Below are positions 17,555-28,005 of a stretch of DNA of 64,000 nucleotides, in pieces (within the stretch, counting starts at the first letter, position 1; every line of letters begins with the position of its first letter). The DNA is from JAWLGJ01 sp041685145 (GTDB lineage Bacteria > Pseudomonadota > Alphaproteobacteria > Rhodospirillales > Magnetospirillaceae). The DNA is taken from NCBI GenBank assembly GCA_041685145.1, contig JAWLGJ010000012.1, positions 9,546-73,545 on the forward strand, read 5' to 3'. The notes beneath the pieces are model-generated. The model searched no databases, was not told the DNA's origin, and saw nothing but the letters and a program-made list of their open reading frames with translations. Position numbers and translations under genes: made by a program.

Positions 17555-18217
17555 CTAGATACCCTTGAGACCGGTGCGTCCGACCTCGATGGTGAAATAA
17601 CGGCCGGCGTCGTCGGGGTCGTTGAGGCGCAGCGGCAGCCCCGCCGGGGCGGGTTCGAAGGCTTCGCGGCTGGGGCCCAGCCGGGCCAGCACGGCGTCGA
17701 AGGTGAGGGCATCGTATCGCGGCGAGGGATGCAGCCAGGCGTTGTAGTGGAATTGCCCGCCGTGGCAGGCGGCCACGATCCAGTAATGACGGTCCGATGG
17801 CAGCCGCAAACCCACCGGCGGCGGCGCGAAGGCGCCGCTGGCGGCCAGGCTTTCCACCAGCCGCGCCCGCGCCTCGGGCGTCAGGATGGCGCTTGCCACG
17901 GCGCCGCGCCACGGCTGCAACGGTTCGCGCAGATCCACGCCCACCAGGCTTGGCGGCCCCAGCACGCGCTCGCGCAGCAGGTCCGCCCGTCCCGCCACGC
18001 CCAGTTCATAGATGCGCACCTGGCGCTCCCAATTGGCGTTGTGGACGATTCGGTAGGTATCGGGGGCGCCTCGGTCGCAGGCGGCGCGAATGTCGGCGGC
18101 GTCAAGGAACGAGAACCAGGTGAACTTGCGTTGGATGGGGTTGTCGAGGTCACCGGGCCCGTAGGCGCAGCCGGCCACCAGTGATGCAACCGCAAGGGAC
18201 AGCCATAAGCGCGGCAT
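17555..18217 (-). CDS. Predicted lipoprotein of unknown function
   Basis: A 220-residue protein with a lipoprotein signal (MPRLWLSLAVASLVAGC, lipidation at about Cys17). The mature part has no domain I recognise; it contains segments such as RKFTWFSFLDAADIRAAC, VHNANWERQVRIYELG and HYWIVAACHGGQFHYNAW, and looks like a mixed alpha/beta periplasmic domain. The start at 18217 gives the correct signal peptide; an upstream ATG at 18250 would bury it. It is divergent from another small lipoprotein gene. Confidence 0.75.
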   Translation of the reverse strand: MPRLWLSLAVASLVAGCAYGPGDLDNPIQRKFTWFSFLDAADIRAACDRGAPDTYRIVHNANWERQVRIYELGVAGRADLLRERVLGPPSLVGVDLREPLQPWRGAVASAILTPEARARLVESLAASGAFAPPPVGLRLPSDRHYWIVAACHGGQFHYNAWLHPSPRYDALTFDAVLARLGPSREAFEPAPAGLPLRLNDPDDAGRYFTIEVGRTGLKGI

Positions 18218-18308
18218 GGGCGAGACTCCGATGGCAGGCGGGCGGAACACCGGCCGCTCCGGCGTGTTTCCGTGTGAACATCATATCAGGCTCGGAAGGA
18301 GGCGGAAC

Positions 18309-18554
18309 ATGCCACGTCTGGTTACGGCGGCCATTCTGGCCAGCGCCCTGGGGCTGGCGGCCTGCGGGACGGGAACCGGCGAACGCGCCATCAGCGGCGG
18401 CGCCCTCGGCGCCGGCGTCGGTGCCGGGGCGGCGGGTGTGACGGGTGGAAACATCGGCACCGGCGCGCTGCTGGGCGGCGCCGCCGGGGCGGCGGCCGGG
18501 GCCCTGACCGACGAAGACGACATCTATCTCGGCGAGCCCATCTGGAGACGGTAA
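18309..18554 (+). CDS. Small glycine-zipper lipoprotein
   Basis: An 81-residue predicted lipoprotein: signal MPRLVTAAILASALGLAAC with lipobox LAAC, then glycine- and alanine-rich repeats (GGALGAGVGAGAAG, GALLGGAAGAAAGAL) typical of glycine-zipper segments of outer-membrane lipoproteins such as the SlyB/OmpA-associated group, and a short acidic tail. GGAAGGAGG precedes the start at 18309. The function is unknown; such proteins usually affect envelope stability. Confidence 0.8.
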   Translation: MPRLVTAAILASALGLAACGTGTGERAISGGALGAGVGAGAAGVTGGNIGTGALLGGAAGAAAGALTDEDDIYLGEPIWRR

Positions 18555-18561
18555 CGCCGGA

Positions 18562-18586
18562 GCGGGCGCCGCGCGGCGGCGCCCGC
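18562..18586 (+). terminator. GC hairpin after the glycine-zipper lipoprotein
   Basis: A perfect 11-base-pair stem (18562-18572 with 18576-18586) with a three-base loop, eight bases after the stop codon. There is no T run, so it may be a transcript-stabilising hairpin rather than a true terminator. Confidence 0.5.
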
Positions 18587-18772
18587 CCCCGCCAGAGCCG
18601 CCGTGCCATCCGATATCGCGGGATTGCCACCGCGTGCGGCAGGGTTTTGCCTATTGCGGAGGTATTGTTCAAGCGCCGGTCCGCCTGGGCTATCATCCGC
18701 CGACCGGCGCGCGGCCCCGTTCGGGGCGCCACCACATCGAATCCGTTTTTCCATTATCGCGAGGTTGCTGTC

Positions 18773-19372
18773 ATGGCTGTGGAACTTCCGCCCCTGCCCT
18801 ATGACAAGAAGGCGCTTGAGCCCCACATGTCGGAAACGACGCTGGGATTCCATCACGGCAAGCACCACGCCACCTATGTCACCAACTACAACAACGCCGT
18901 CAAGGACACCCCCCTTGCGGATCGGCCGCTGGAGGATGTCATCCGCGAGGTCGCCGGCGATGCCTCGAAGGCGGCGGTGTTCAACAACGGCGCCCAGGTG
19001 TGGAACCACACCTTCTTCTGGAACAGCATGAAGCCCGGCGGCGGCGGCAAGCCCACCGGCGACGTTCTGCGCCGCATCGAGGCCGATTTCGGCGGCTATG
19101 ACGCATTCGTGCAGGAGTTCAAGACCGCCGGCGCCACCCAGTTCGGCAGCGGCTGGGCGTGGCTGGTGCTCGACGGCGGCAAGCTCAAGGTCACCAAGAC
19201 CGCCAACGCCGAGAATCCGCTGGCGGCGGGGCAGACGCCGCTGCTGACCTGCGACGTCTGGGAGCACGCCTACTACCTCGACTACCAGAACCGGCGCCCC
19301 GACTTCCTGCAGGCCTTCCTGGACCACCTGGTCAACTGGGACTTCGTGGCCGCCAACCTCCAGAAGGGCTGA
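18773..19372 (+). CDS. sodB: Superoxide dismutase (Fe/Mn type)
   Basis: A 199-residue cytoplasmic enzyme that converts superoxide to oxygen and hydrogen peroxide. Metal ligands are visible as the family histidine in LGFHHGKHHATYV, His in VWNHTFFWN, and Asp and His in CDVWEHAYYLDYQNRR. GAQVWNHTFFW and the GSGWAWLV segment favour the iron form, though metal choice cannot be proved from motifs. GAGG lies upstream of the ATG at 18773. Confidence 0.95.
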   Translation: MAVELPPLPYDKKALEPHMSETTLGFHHGKHHATYVTNYNNAVKDTPLADRPLEDVIREVAGDASKAAVFNNGAQVWNHTFFWNSMKPGGGGKPTGDVLRRIEADFGGYDAFVQEFKTAGATQFGSGWAWLVLDGGKLKVTKTANAENPLAAGQTPLLTCDVWEHAYYLDYQNRRPDFLQAFLDHLVNWDFVAANLQKG

Positions 19373-19386
19373 GCGGCCGCCCGGCC

Positions 19387-20154
19387 ATGACGCCGCCGGA
19401 GCCCCCCGACGACGCCCGCGTGCTGGAGGCCCTGTTCCGCCTGCACCAGGGGCTGCCCCGGCAGGGGCCGGGGACGGACGAGGCGACGGCGGCGGCGCTG
19501 CGGGGGGTGCCGGGGGGCGGGCGCGACGCCCGCATCCTCGACATCGGCTGCGGCGAGGGGCGGCAGACGGCGGTGCTGGCGCGCGCTAGTCCCGAGCGGC
19601 TGGTGGCGGTGGACGTCTTTCCGGGGTTCCTGGAGGCGGCGCCCCCCGCCGTCCCCGATGCGCTGTTTTGCCAGGCGTCGATGACGGCGCTGCCGTTCAC
19701 GGACGCCGGCTTCGACCTGATCTGGTGCGAGGGCGCGGCCTATATCATGGGCTTTGCCGAGGCGCTGCGGGCCTGGCGACCGCTGCTGCGGGCCGGCGGC
19801 CATCTGGTGGCCAGCGAGTGCTGCTGGCTGACCGACGCGCCGCCGCCCGAGGCACGGGCGTTCTGGACCGCGGCCTATCCGGCGATGGCCACCGTGGCGG
19901 AGAGCGCAGCCCGTGCCGCGGCGGCGGGCTACGCCGTCGTCGCCACCATGACGCTGCCGCCCGAGGGCTGGTGGCAGGGCTATTACGAGCCGCTGATGGA
20001 ACGCATGGAGCACTTGGCCCCGGCCGCCCAGGGCGACGAGGCCCTGCGCGCCGTGATGGCCGAAACCCAGCGCGAGATCGCCCTGTTCCGCCGTCACGGC
20101 TCCAGCTACGGCTATGTGTTCTTCGTCTTGAGACGGGGGCCCGAGGAGGCATGA
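19387..20154 (+). CDS. Class I SAM-dependent methyltransferase
   Basis: A 255-residue protein with the SAM-binding motif ILDIGCGEGRQTAVLA (about 50-65), an acidic beta2 end LVAVDVF, and motif LIWCEGAAYIMGF. The substrate cannot be read from sequence; it resembles UbiE/UbiG-like small-molecule methyltransferases. The gene begins 14 bases after sodB and its stop overlaps the next start (ATGA), so sodB, this gene and the YjbQ gene may form one operon. Confidence 0.85.
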   Translation: MTPPEPPDDARVLEALFRLHQGLPRQGPGTDEATAAALRGVPGGGRDARILDIGCGEGRQTAVLARASPERLVAVDVFPGFLEAAPPAVPDALFCQASMTALPFTDAGFDLIWCEGAAYIMGFAEALRAWRPLLRAGGHLVASECCWLTDAPPPEARAFWTAAYPAMATVAESAARAAAAGYAVVATMTLPPEGWWQGYYEPLMERMEHLAPAAQGDEALRAVMAETQREIALFRRHGSSYGYVFFVLRRGPEEA

Positions 20155-20573
20155 GCACGCACGCCGCCGATATCCTCCCGGTCGCGACGACCGGGCGCGG
20201 CCTGCACGACATCACCGGCGCGGTGAGCGGCTGGCTTGCGCGCCAGGGCGTCGGCACGGGGCTGCTGACGCTGTTCCTGCGCCACACCTCCGCCTCGCTG
20301 CTGATCCAGGAGAACGCCGACCCCGACGTTCAGCGCGACCTGGAGGACTTCTTCGCCCGCCTGGCGCCCGAGGAGCCCGGCCGCTACCGTCACAGCCAGG
20401 AAGGCCACGACGACATGCCGGCGCATATCCGCGCTGCCTTGCTGCCGGTGCAGCTTTCCATCCCGGTGATCGATGACCGCCTGGCCCTGGGCACCTGGCA
20501 GGGCATCTACCTCTACGAGCACCGCGCCCGCCCGCACCGGCGCGAGGTGGCGGTGCATCTGATGGGCGCGTAG
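20151..20573 (+). CDS. YjbQ/UPF0047 family protein
   Basis: A 140-residue compact protein of the YjbQ family, recognised from FLRHTSASLLIQENADPDV, SQEGHDDMPAHIRAALL and GTWQGIYLYEHR. The conserved histidines and acidic residues form a metal or phosphate pocket; some homologues show weak thiamine phosphate synthase activity, but the physiological role is unsettled. It overlaps the upstream methyltransferase and is convergent with the acyl-CoA synthetase, two bases apart. Confidence 0.9.
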   Translation: MSTHAADILPVATTGRGLHDITGAVSGWLARQGVGTGLLTLFLRHTSASLLIQENADPDVQRDLEDFFARLAPEEPGRYRHSQEGHDDMPAHIRAALLPVQLSIPVIDDRLALGTWQGIYLYEHRARPHRREVAVHLMGA

Positions 20574-20575
20574 GT

Positions 20576-22204
20576 CTACAGCGCCCTGGCCCGCTCGCGC
20601 AGTTGGAACTTCTGCACCTTGCCGGTCGAGGTCTTGGGCAGCGGCCCGAAGACCACCGTGCGCGGCACCTTGAAGCGCGCCAGATTTTCGCGGGCGAAGG
20701 CGACGATGTCCTCGGCGGTGGTGTCCTCGCGGCCGGGCTTGAGGGTTATGAAGGCGCAAGGCGTCTCGCCCCATTTGTCGTCCGGCCGCGCCACCACGGC
20801 GACCTCCTGCACGGCGGGGTGGCCGTAGAGGGCGTCCTCGACCTCGATCGAGGAAATGTTCTCGCCGCCCGAGATGATGATGTCCTTGGAGCGGTCGCGA
20901 AGCTGGATATAGCCGTCGGGGTGCATCACGCCCAGGTCGCCGGTGTGGAACCAGCCGCCCGCGAAGGCCTCGCGCGTCGCCGCCTCGTTCTTGAGGTAGC
21001 CCTTCATGGTGATGTTGCCGCGCATCATCACCTCGCCCAGGGTTTCGCCGTCGGCGGGCACCGGTCGCATGGTCTGGGGGTCGAGGACGGTCGCGTCCTC
21101 CTGCACCGCATAGGGCACCCCCTGGCGCGCCTTCAGCCGCGCCCGCTCGGCCAGCGGTTCGTCGTTCCATTCCGGTTGCCAGGCGCAGACGACGTCGGGG
21201 CCATAGACTTCCGTCAGGCCGTAGACATGCGTCACCTGGAAGCCGGCGTCCTCCATCGCCGCCAGCACCGAGGCCGGCGGCGGCGCGGCGGCGGTCATCA
21301 CGCGGACGGTGTGGCCGAACGGCCGCTTCTCCGCCGGGCCGGCGCCCAACACCATCCCCAGCACCGTCGGCGCGGCGCAGAAGTGGTCGGCGCCGTGGTC
21401 GGCGATGGCGTCGTAGATGGCGCCGGCCTCGACCTTGGGCAGGCACACCGAGGTGCCGCCGAGGGCGGCCAGCGTCCAGGGGAAGCACCAGCCGTTGCAG
21501 TGGAACATGGGCAGCGTCCACAGATACACCGGATGGTGGCCCAGATCCCACGCCAGCACATTGCCCAGGGCGTTGAGATAGGCGCCACGGTGATGCGTCA
21601 CCACGCCCTTGGGATTGCCGGTGGTGCCGGAGGTGTAGCTGAGGGCGATGGCGTCCCATTCGTCGGCGGGCAGGCGAAACGGATGGGCGGGGTCGCCTTC
21701 GTCAAGAAACGCCTCGTAGCCGATGCTGGCGGGCAGCACCGCCAGGTCGCCCTCGGCGCCCTCGTCCACGGCCACGACCAGGGGGCGGCGCTCGCAGCGC
21801 TTCAGGGCCTCGGCGGCCAGCGCGGCGCAATCGCGGGTGACCAGCAGCGCATCGGCCTCGCCGTGGTCGAGGATGAAGGCGACGGTGGCGGCATCGAGGC
21901 GGGTGTTGATCGCATTCAGCACCGCCCCGGTCAGCGGCACGCCGAAATGCGCCTCGTACATCGCCGGCACATTGGGGGCCAGCACCGCCACCGTGTCGTT
22001 GCGGCCGATGCCGCGCCGCTCCAGCGCCGAGGCCAGGCGACGGCAGCGGGCATAGGTCTCGGCCCAGCTTTGGCGGCGGTCGCCGTCGATCAGCGCCGTG
22101 CGCCCGGGCCAGACCCGCGCTGCGCGCCGCAGGAAGCTCAGCGGCGACAGCGGCACGAAATTGGCCGGCGTCTTGTCGAGCCCGGTCTCGTAGGCGGCGG
22201 ACAT
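20576..22204 (-). CDS. Acyl-CoA synthetase (AMP-forming)
   Basis: A 542-residue ANL-superfamily ligase. Motifs: phosphate-binding loop YTSGTTGNPKGVV, adenine motif HVYGLTEVYGP, GWFHTGDLGV, hinge RSKDIIISGGENISS and C-terminal catalytic lysine PKTSTGKVQKFQLR. It activates a carboxylic acid to its CoA ester via an acyl-adenylate in the cytoplasm. The overall pattern resembles medium- or short-chain ligases of the DmdB type, but the substrate cannot be fixed and no pathway genes are adjacent. Confidence 0.9.
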   Translation of the reverse strand: MSAAYETGLDKTPANFVPLSPLSFLRRAARVWPGRTALIDGDRRQSWAETYARCRRLASALERRGIGRNDTVAVLAPNVPAMYEAHFGVPLTGAVLNAINTRLDAATVAFILDHGEADALLVTRDCAALAAEALKRCERRPLVVAVDEGAEGDLAVLPASIGYEAFLDEGDPAHPFRLPADEWDAIALSYTSGTTGNPKGVVTHHRGAYLNALGNVLAWDLGHHPVYLWTLPMFHCNGWCFPWTLAALGGTSVCLPKVEAGAIYDAIADHGADHFCAAPTVLGMVLGAGPAEKRPFGHTVRVMTAAAPPPASVLAAMEDAGFQVTHVYGLTEVYGPDVVCAWQPEWNDEPLAERARLKARQGVPYAVQEDATVLDPQTMRPVPADGETLGEVMMRGNITMKGYLKNEAATREAFAGGWFHTGDLGVMHPDGYIQLRDRSKDIIISGGENISSIEVEDALYGHPAVQEVAVVARPDDKWGETPCAFITLKPGREDTTAEDIVAFARENLARFKVPRTVVFGPLPKTSTGKVQKFQLRERARAL

Positions 22205-22335
22205 GGATATGCCTCCCTTGGGATGGTCGCTTCCTCATTTGTATGACAGCGGCGGCGGGGGGACAACGGCGCCGCCCGACCGGCATTGCGCGCCGCCGCC
22301 GCGTCCCCATCTCATCGCCAGGGAGCATCAAACGG

Positions 22336-24453
<2,118 letters not shown>

Positions 24454-24539
24454 GCGCGCGACCGGTTCCTGCCATCGCGCCCGCCGGCGGCGGTTGCTAC
24501 ACTGAATGGCACAGCGGCAACCGCCGACAGGAGAACCTC

Positions 24540-24863
24540 ATGGCCGAGCACGCCCTGATCTATGTCACCGCCCCCTCGCGCGAGGAGGCGCTGACCCTTG
24601 CCCGCGCTTTGGTGCAAGAGCGGCTGGTGGCCTGCGCCAATGTTCTGCCCGGCATCACGTCGGTGTTCTGGTGGGAGGGCGCCGTGCAGGACGAGGCTGA
24701 GCACGCCTTTCTCGCCAAGACCCGTCGCGACCTGGTGCCGCGCGTCGTCGAGCGGGTCAAGGCGCTGCACAGCTACACCTGTCCGTGCGTGATCGCCCTG
24801 CCCATCGCCGAGGGCAACCCCGCCTTTCTCGACTGGATCGGCGAGGAGACGACGCCGGCCTGA
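24540..24863 (+). CDS. cutA: Divalent-cation tolerance protein CutA
   Basis: A 107-residue protein of the CutA1 family (trimeric, ferredoxin-like). Recognised from IYVTAPSREEAL, LVACANVLPGITSVFWWEG, and HSYTCPCVIALPIAEGNPAFLDWI. Linked to copper tolerance in enteric bacteria, though the molecular role is unclear. A good ribosome binding site (CAGGAG) precedes the ATG. Confidence 0.93.
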   Translation: MAEHALIYVTAPSREEALTLARALVQERLVACANVLPGITSVFWWEGAVQDEAEHAFLAKTRRDLVPRVVERVKALHSYTCPCVIALPIAEGNPAFLDWIGEETTPA

Positions 24864-24870
24864 CCTCCCC

Positions 24871-24930
24871 ACCGCCTACCAGAGGGCGGCGAACCCACGA
24901 GCCGACCGCCTACCAGAGGGCGGCGAACCC
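24871..24930. repeat. 26-base direct repeat
   Basis: The same 26 bases, beginning ACCGCCTACCAGAGG, occur at 24871-24896 and 24905-24930 with eight bases between. The second copy encodes the C-terminal codons of the small minus-strand protein at 24910-25047, so the repeat looks like a local duplication of that gene's end. Confidence 0.8.
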
Positions 24931-25047
24931 CACGACCGCCACCAAAACGACGGCGAGGACGGCATACCAGGCCCGGGCGGCGCGGACGCTGCCGCGCTGG
25001 GGGCCGGCCTCGCCACCCGGGCCATCCGGCGGGCTTCCGTCGAACAT
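24910..25047 (-). CDS. Small tail-anchored membrane protein
   Basis: A 45-residue open frame. It starts at 25047 with GGAGG nine bases upstream, has a polar glycine/proline-rich N-terminal half (begins MFDGSPPDGPGGEAG) and ends in a hydrophobic helix (WYAVLAVVLVAVVGFAALW) at the very C-terminus. That layout, plus the good ribosome binding site in an otherwise gene-free gap, makes it a plausible real small protein. No family is recognised. Confidence 0.5.
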   Translation of the reverse strand: MFDGSPPDGPGGEAGPQRGSVRAARAWYAVLAVVLVAVVGFAALW

Positions 25048-25238
25048 CGGCCATTCCTCCATCGTCTTTGACGCCTCGGCTGCCTGACGTGGTCACGCGG
25101 TGGGCGCGGGTCCAGGCGCGGCCTCCGTTCGCGTTCGGCGCTGCGCCCGATGGCGGGGCGAGGGCGGGGGAACCGGCGGCGGCCGGCGGTGTTGGTTTCA
25201 GTGCCGGTACGTTGCGGAGCGGCAGGAGGGTCTTGCAC

Positions 25239-25772
25239 ATGGCGGACGAGCACATGGCAGAACAAGCGCGGAGCGCGGTGGAACGGGCCCGCCAAGAGGC
25301 GACGAGCGTCTTGGAAACCAGCCGGCGCAAGGCCGCCGAGGAGGCCCGCGCCGCCCTTAGGGACATCGCCGCGAGCCAGAAAGGCCGGGCGGCGGAGGGA
25401 ATGGGCGGCCTTGCGCAAACCCTGCACGAGATTGCGCGCGCCCTGGGGTCCGAGGAGCGGGAGGTCAGTTCCCGCTATGCCGACATGGCCGCCGAGCGCC
25501 TGGAGCGGATGGCGGCGCGGCTGCGCGAGGGCGACGTGCCCGAGTTGATGGCCACGGCGGAAGAGTTCGCCCGGCGTCAGCCCTGGGTGTTCCTGGGCGG
25601 CGCAGCGGCGACCGGATTCCTGCTGGCGCGCTTCCTGCGCAGCGGCGAGGCCACAGGCGAGGAGTGGACGCCGGCGGCGCAGGAAGAATCCTCCCCTTAC
25701 CAGGCGTCGGGCGCGGCGCCGCCTCCGGCGGCGGAGGAGGAAGGGCCGGCCGCGAGTCCGGGCGGAGCCTGA
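25239..25772 (+). CDS. Membrane-anchored helical protein, ElaB/YqjD-like
   Basis: A 177-residue protein: a long alanine/arginine/glutamate-rich amphipathic region (1-110, several coiled-coil-like stretches), one hydrophobic segment (about 113-133, QPWVFLGGAAATGFLLARFL) and an acidic proline-rich tail. The layout matches inner-membrane, stress-induced ribosome- or nucleoid-associated proteins of the YqjD/ElaB/DUF883 type; similarity is structural, not clear homology. GGAGG precedes the start at 25239. It begins a probable operon with the next two genes. Confidence 0.7.
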   Translation: MADEHMAEQARSAVERARQEATSVLETSRRKAAEEARAALRDIAASQKGRAAEGMGGLAQTLHEIARALGSEEREVSSRYADMAAERLERMAARLREGDVPELMATAEEFARRQPWVFLGGAAATGFLLARFLRSGEATGEEWTPAAQEESSPYQASGAAPPPAAEEEGPAASPGGA

Positions 25773-25847
25773 GTGTGGCCGTCTCGGCGCGACCGCGCAC
25801 GCGCTGGGGGCGTTGAATCTCGATCTTTGAATGTCATGGAGCGAACG

Positions 25848-26588
25848 ATGGTTTCGGTACAGGACGCCCGAGACGCGCAGGAACGGATGGTGGGCACCAT
25901 CCGCGACAACCCCGTTCCCTTCGCCTTGATCGGTGTGGGGCTGGGGGTGCTGATGGCCGTGAGTATGCGCTCGATGGTCGGCGGCGGCCGCGGATTCTCC
26001 ACCCAGGAGCCGACGGTGTTTACCGGCCCCAGCGGCCGCTATGGCGGCTATGGCGCCACCTCCGAATACACCGCCGAGGAAGAATATGAATCGCCCGCGC
26101 AGCGGGGCCACGGCGGCAACGGAAAGGCCCGCAGCCGCTGGGCGCGTGAGCGCCTGCAGCGGATGCAGGAACGCACCGGCGGCATGGCGCGGCAGTGGCG
26201 CGGCCGAGCCGGGCGGGCGGCGGAAACCGCTCAGGAACAGCTGAGCAGCGTGCGCCATCGGGCCGGCGACTATGCCGACCGATCGGCCCGGGCTTTCGAG
26301 GACCGCCCGCTGATTGCCGGCGCCGCCGCCTTCCTGCTGGGGGCGGCGGTGGGGGCGATGCTGCCGCGCAGCCGCCGTGAGGAGGAATTCTACGGCGCCG
26401 CCCGCGAAGGGGCCGGCGACATCGGCGAGCAGGTCGGTCATATCACCCGCGAGACGCTGGAGCGGGTGCGGACGGCGGCGGAGGAAACCGCCCGCACCGT
26501 CGGCGACGAGGCCCGCGCCGCCGGCGAGCGTCTGAGCGAGGAGACCCGCCGCCCGACCGAGCAGGGTCCCTCCGGCATCCCGACATGA
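25848..26588 (+). CDS. DUF3618-like envelope stress protein
   Basis: A 246-residue protein with two hydrophobic segments: residues about 22-42 (NPVPFALIGVGLGVLMAV) and 148-170 (RPLIAGAAAFLLGAAVGAML), separated by an arginine/glutamine-rich amphipathic region and followed by a long helix (about 180-235) rich in Glu, Arg and Ala. The N-terminal RIRDNP-like plus glycine-rich helix resembles DUF3618/DUF883 proteins. GGAG upstream favours the start at 25848 over ATG 25836. Function unknown. Confidence 0.65.
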   Translation: MVSVQDARDAQERMVGTIRDNPVPFALIGVGLGVLMAVSMRSMVGGGRGFSTQEPTVFTGPSGRYGGYGATSEYTAEEEYESPAQRGHGGNGKARSRWARERLQRMQERTGGMARQWRGRAGRAAETAQEQLSSVRHRAGDYADRSARAFEDRPLIAGAAAFLLGAAVGAMLPRSRREEEFYGAAREGAGDIGEQVGHITRETLERVRTAAEETARTVGDEARAAGERLSEETRRPTEQGPSGIPT

Positions 26589-26594
26589 TCAGGG

Positions 26595-27578
26595 ATGCCT
26601 GAGCCCGGCCGCCGCGAGGACGAGCAGGGCCGCGGGCGCGACGCCCCCAGCCCCCGTGCCATATCGGCGCGGGGGTGGGGCGACGTGTTGGTGCGCGTCT
26701 ATCGAAATCTTGCCGCCGACAACGTCGCCATCGTCTCCGGCGGGGTGGCGTTTTACGCCCTTCTGGCGCTGTTTCCGGCCCTGGCGGCGCTGGTGGCGGT
26801 CTATGGACTGGTTTTCGATCCGGCGGCCATCGATCGCCAGATCGAGGCCATGTCGGGGCTGCTGCCCGAGCAGGCGCGAACTATCATCGAGGGCCAGTTG
26901 ACCGACCTGGCGCAATCGTCGGGGACCGCGTTGGGACTGTCCCTGGCGATCAGCGTCCTCATCGCCGTATGGAGTGCCACCAAGGGCACCAAGGCGCTGA
27001 TGCAGGCGCTCAACATCGTCTATGACGAGGACGAGACCCGGGGCTTCGTCGCCCAGAACGCGGTGGCGCTGTCGCTGACGGTCGGCGGCGTGCTTCTGGT
27101 GGTGGTGGCGCTGGCGCTGGTGGCGGTGCTGCCGGGGGCGCTGCGCCTTCTGGGCCTGGGGGGCGGCGCGGGGATGGTCGTCTCGGCGCTGCGATGGCCG
27201 TTGCTGGCGGTGGTGATGATTGGGGCGCTGGCGGTCCTGTACCGCTACGGGCCTTCGCGCCGGGCGGCCCGCTGGCGCTGGGTGGGCTGGGGTGCGCTGG
27301 CGGCGACGCTGCTCTGGCTGGTCGTGTCGGGTTTGTTCTCGTTCTATGTCGCCAATTTCGGCAGTTACAACGAAACCTATGGCTCGCTGGGGGCCGTGGT
27401 GGTGCTGCTGATGTGGCTCTACCTCTCGGCCTATGTCGTGCTCCTGGGCGCCGAACTGAACGCCGAGGCCGAGCGCCAAACGGAGCAGGACAGCACCGTG
27501 CGCCCCGATCGACCCGTCGGCCGGCGCGGCGCCCGCGTCGCCGACGAACTGGGGGAAAGCCGGCGGGAGCGGGGCTGA
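26595..27578 (+). CDS. YihY/BrkB family inner-membrane protein
   Basis: A 327-residue protein with six predicted transmembrane segments and the family motifs DNVAIVSGGVAFYALLALFP near residue 42, SATKGTKALMQALNIVYDE, and GSYNETYGSLGAVVVLLMWL near the end. Formerly labelled ribonuclease BN, the family is now regarded as membrane transport-like with no proven activity. It follows the DUF3618-like gene by six bases, in the arrangement often seen in alphaproteobacteria. Confidence 0.88.
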   Translation: MPEPGRREDEQGRGRDAPSPRAISARGWGDVLVRVYRNLAADNVAIVSGGVAFYALLALFPALAALVAVYGLVFDPAAIDRQIEAMSGLLPEQARTIIEGQLTDLAQSSGTALGLSLAISVLIAVWSATKGTKALMQALNIVYDEDETRGFVAQNAVALSLTVGGVLLVVVALALVAVLPGALRLLGLGGGAGMVVSALRWPLLAVVMIGALAVLYRYGPSRRAARWRWVGWGALAATLLWLVVSGLFSFYVANFGSYNETYGSLGAVVVLLMWLYLSAYVVLLGAELNAEAERQTEQDSTVRPDRPVGRRGARVADELGESRRERG

Positions 27579-27627
27579 ACGCGCATTCGGGCGTCAAACC
27601 AACGGCATATTGTGGATCGTGCCGGCG

Positions 27628-27648
27628 GCTGCAATTCTCGATTGCAGC
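27628..27648. promoter_or_regulatory. Perfect inverted repeat upstream of a small secreted protein
   Basis: GCTGCAAT and ATTGCAGC, eight-base arms around TCTCG, 35 bases before the start of the gene at 27683. It may be an operator or an RNA hairpin. It shares the TTGC/GCAA theme with the elements upstream of the phasin gene, which could be chance. Confidence 0.45.
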
Positions 27649-27682
27649 ATACGCTGACCGCTCCAGTACGGGGAGGCACGAA

Positions 27683-27970
27683 ATGCCGTGGCTGTTGGTG
27701 GCGCTGGCGCTGCTTGCGGTGCCGGCCTTGGCGAGCGACGCGGATCCGGCGCAGTCGGCCGAGGACATTTGCCTTCGCTCCGGCCATGACCAAGGCACCG
27801 AGAAATTCAAAGAGTGCGTGCGGGAGCTTGAGGCCAGCGACCTCACGACGCTGCAGCGCGGCCGCCGCCCATCCTCGGAATCGGACCCCATGCTCAAGGG
27901 CATGGACGCCCGCCGGCACGATGGTGGCGACGATCCTGATGGAGAGGGAGAGGTTTCCCCTCGGCGGTAG
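27683..27970 (+). CDS. Small exported protein of unknown function
   Basis: A 95-residue protein with a signal peptide (MPWLLVALALLAVPALA, probably cleaved before SDADP). The mature part is polar with two cysteines (ICLRSG, KECVREL) that could form one disulfide, and a disordered acidic/basic C-terminus. GGGAGG lies upstream. No family recognised. Confidence 0.65.
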   Translation: MPWLLVALALLAVPALASDADPAQSAEDICLRSGHDQGTEKFKECVRELEASDLTTLQRGRRPSSESDPMLKGMDARRHDGGDDPDGEGEVSPRR

Positions 27971-28005
27971 CGACTCCCCTTGCCAACCCCCGCCCTGTTG
28001 GGCAT

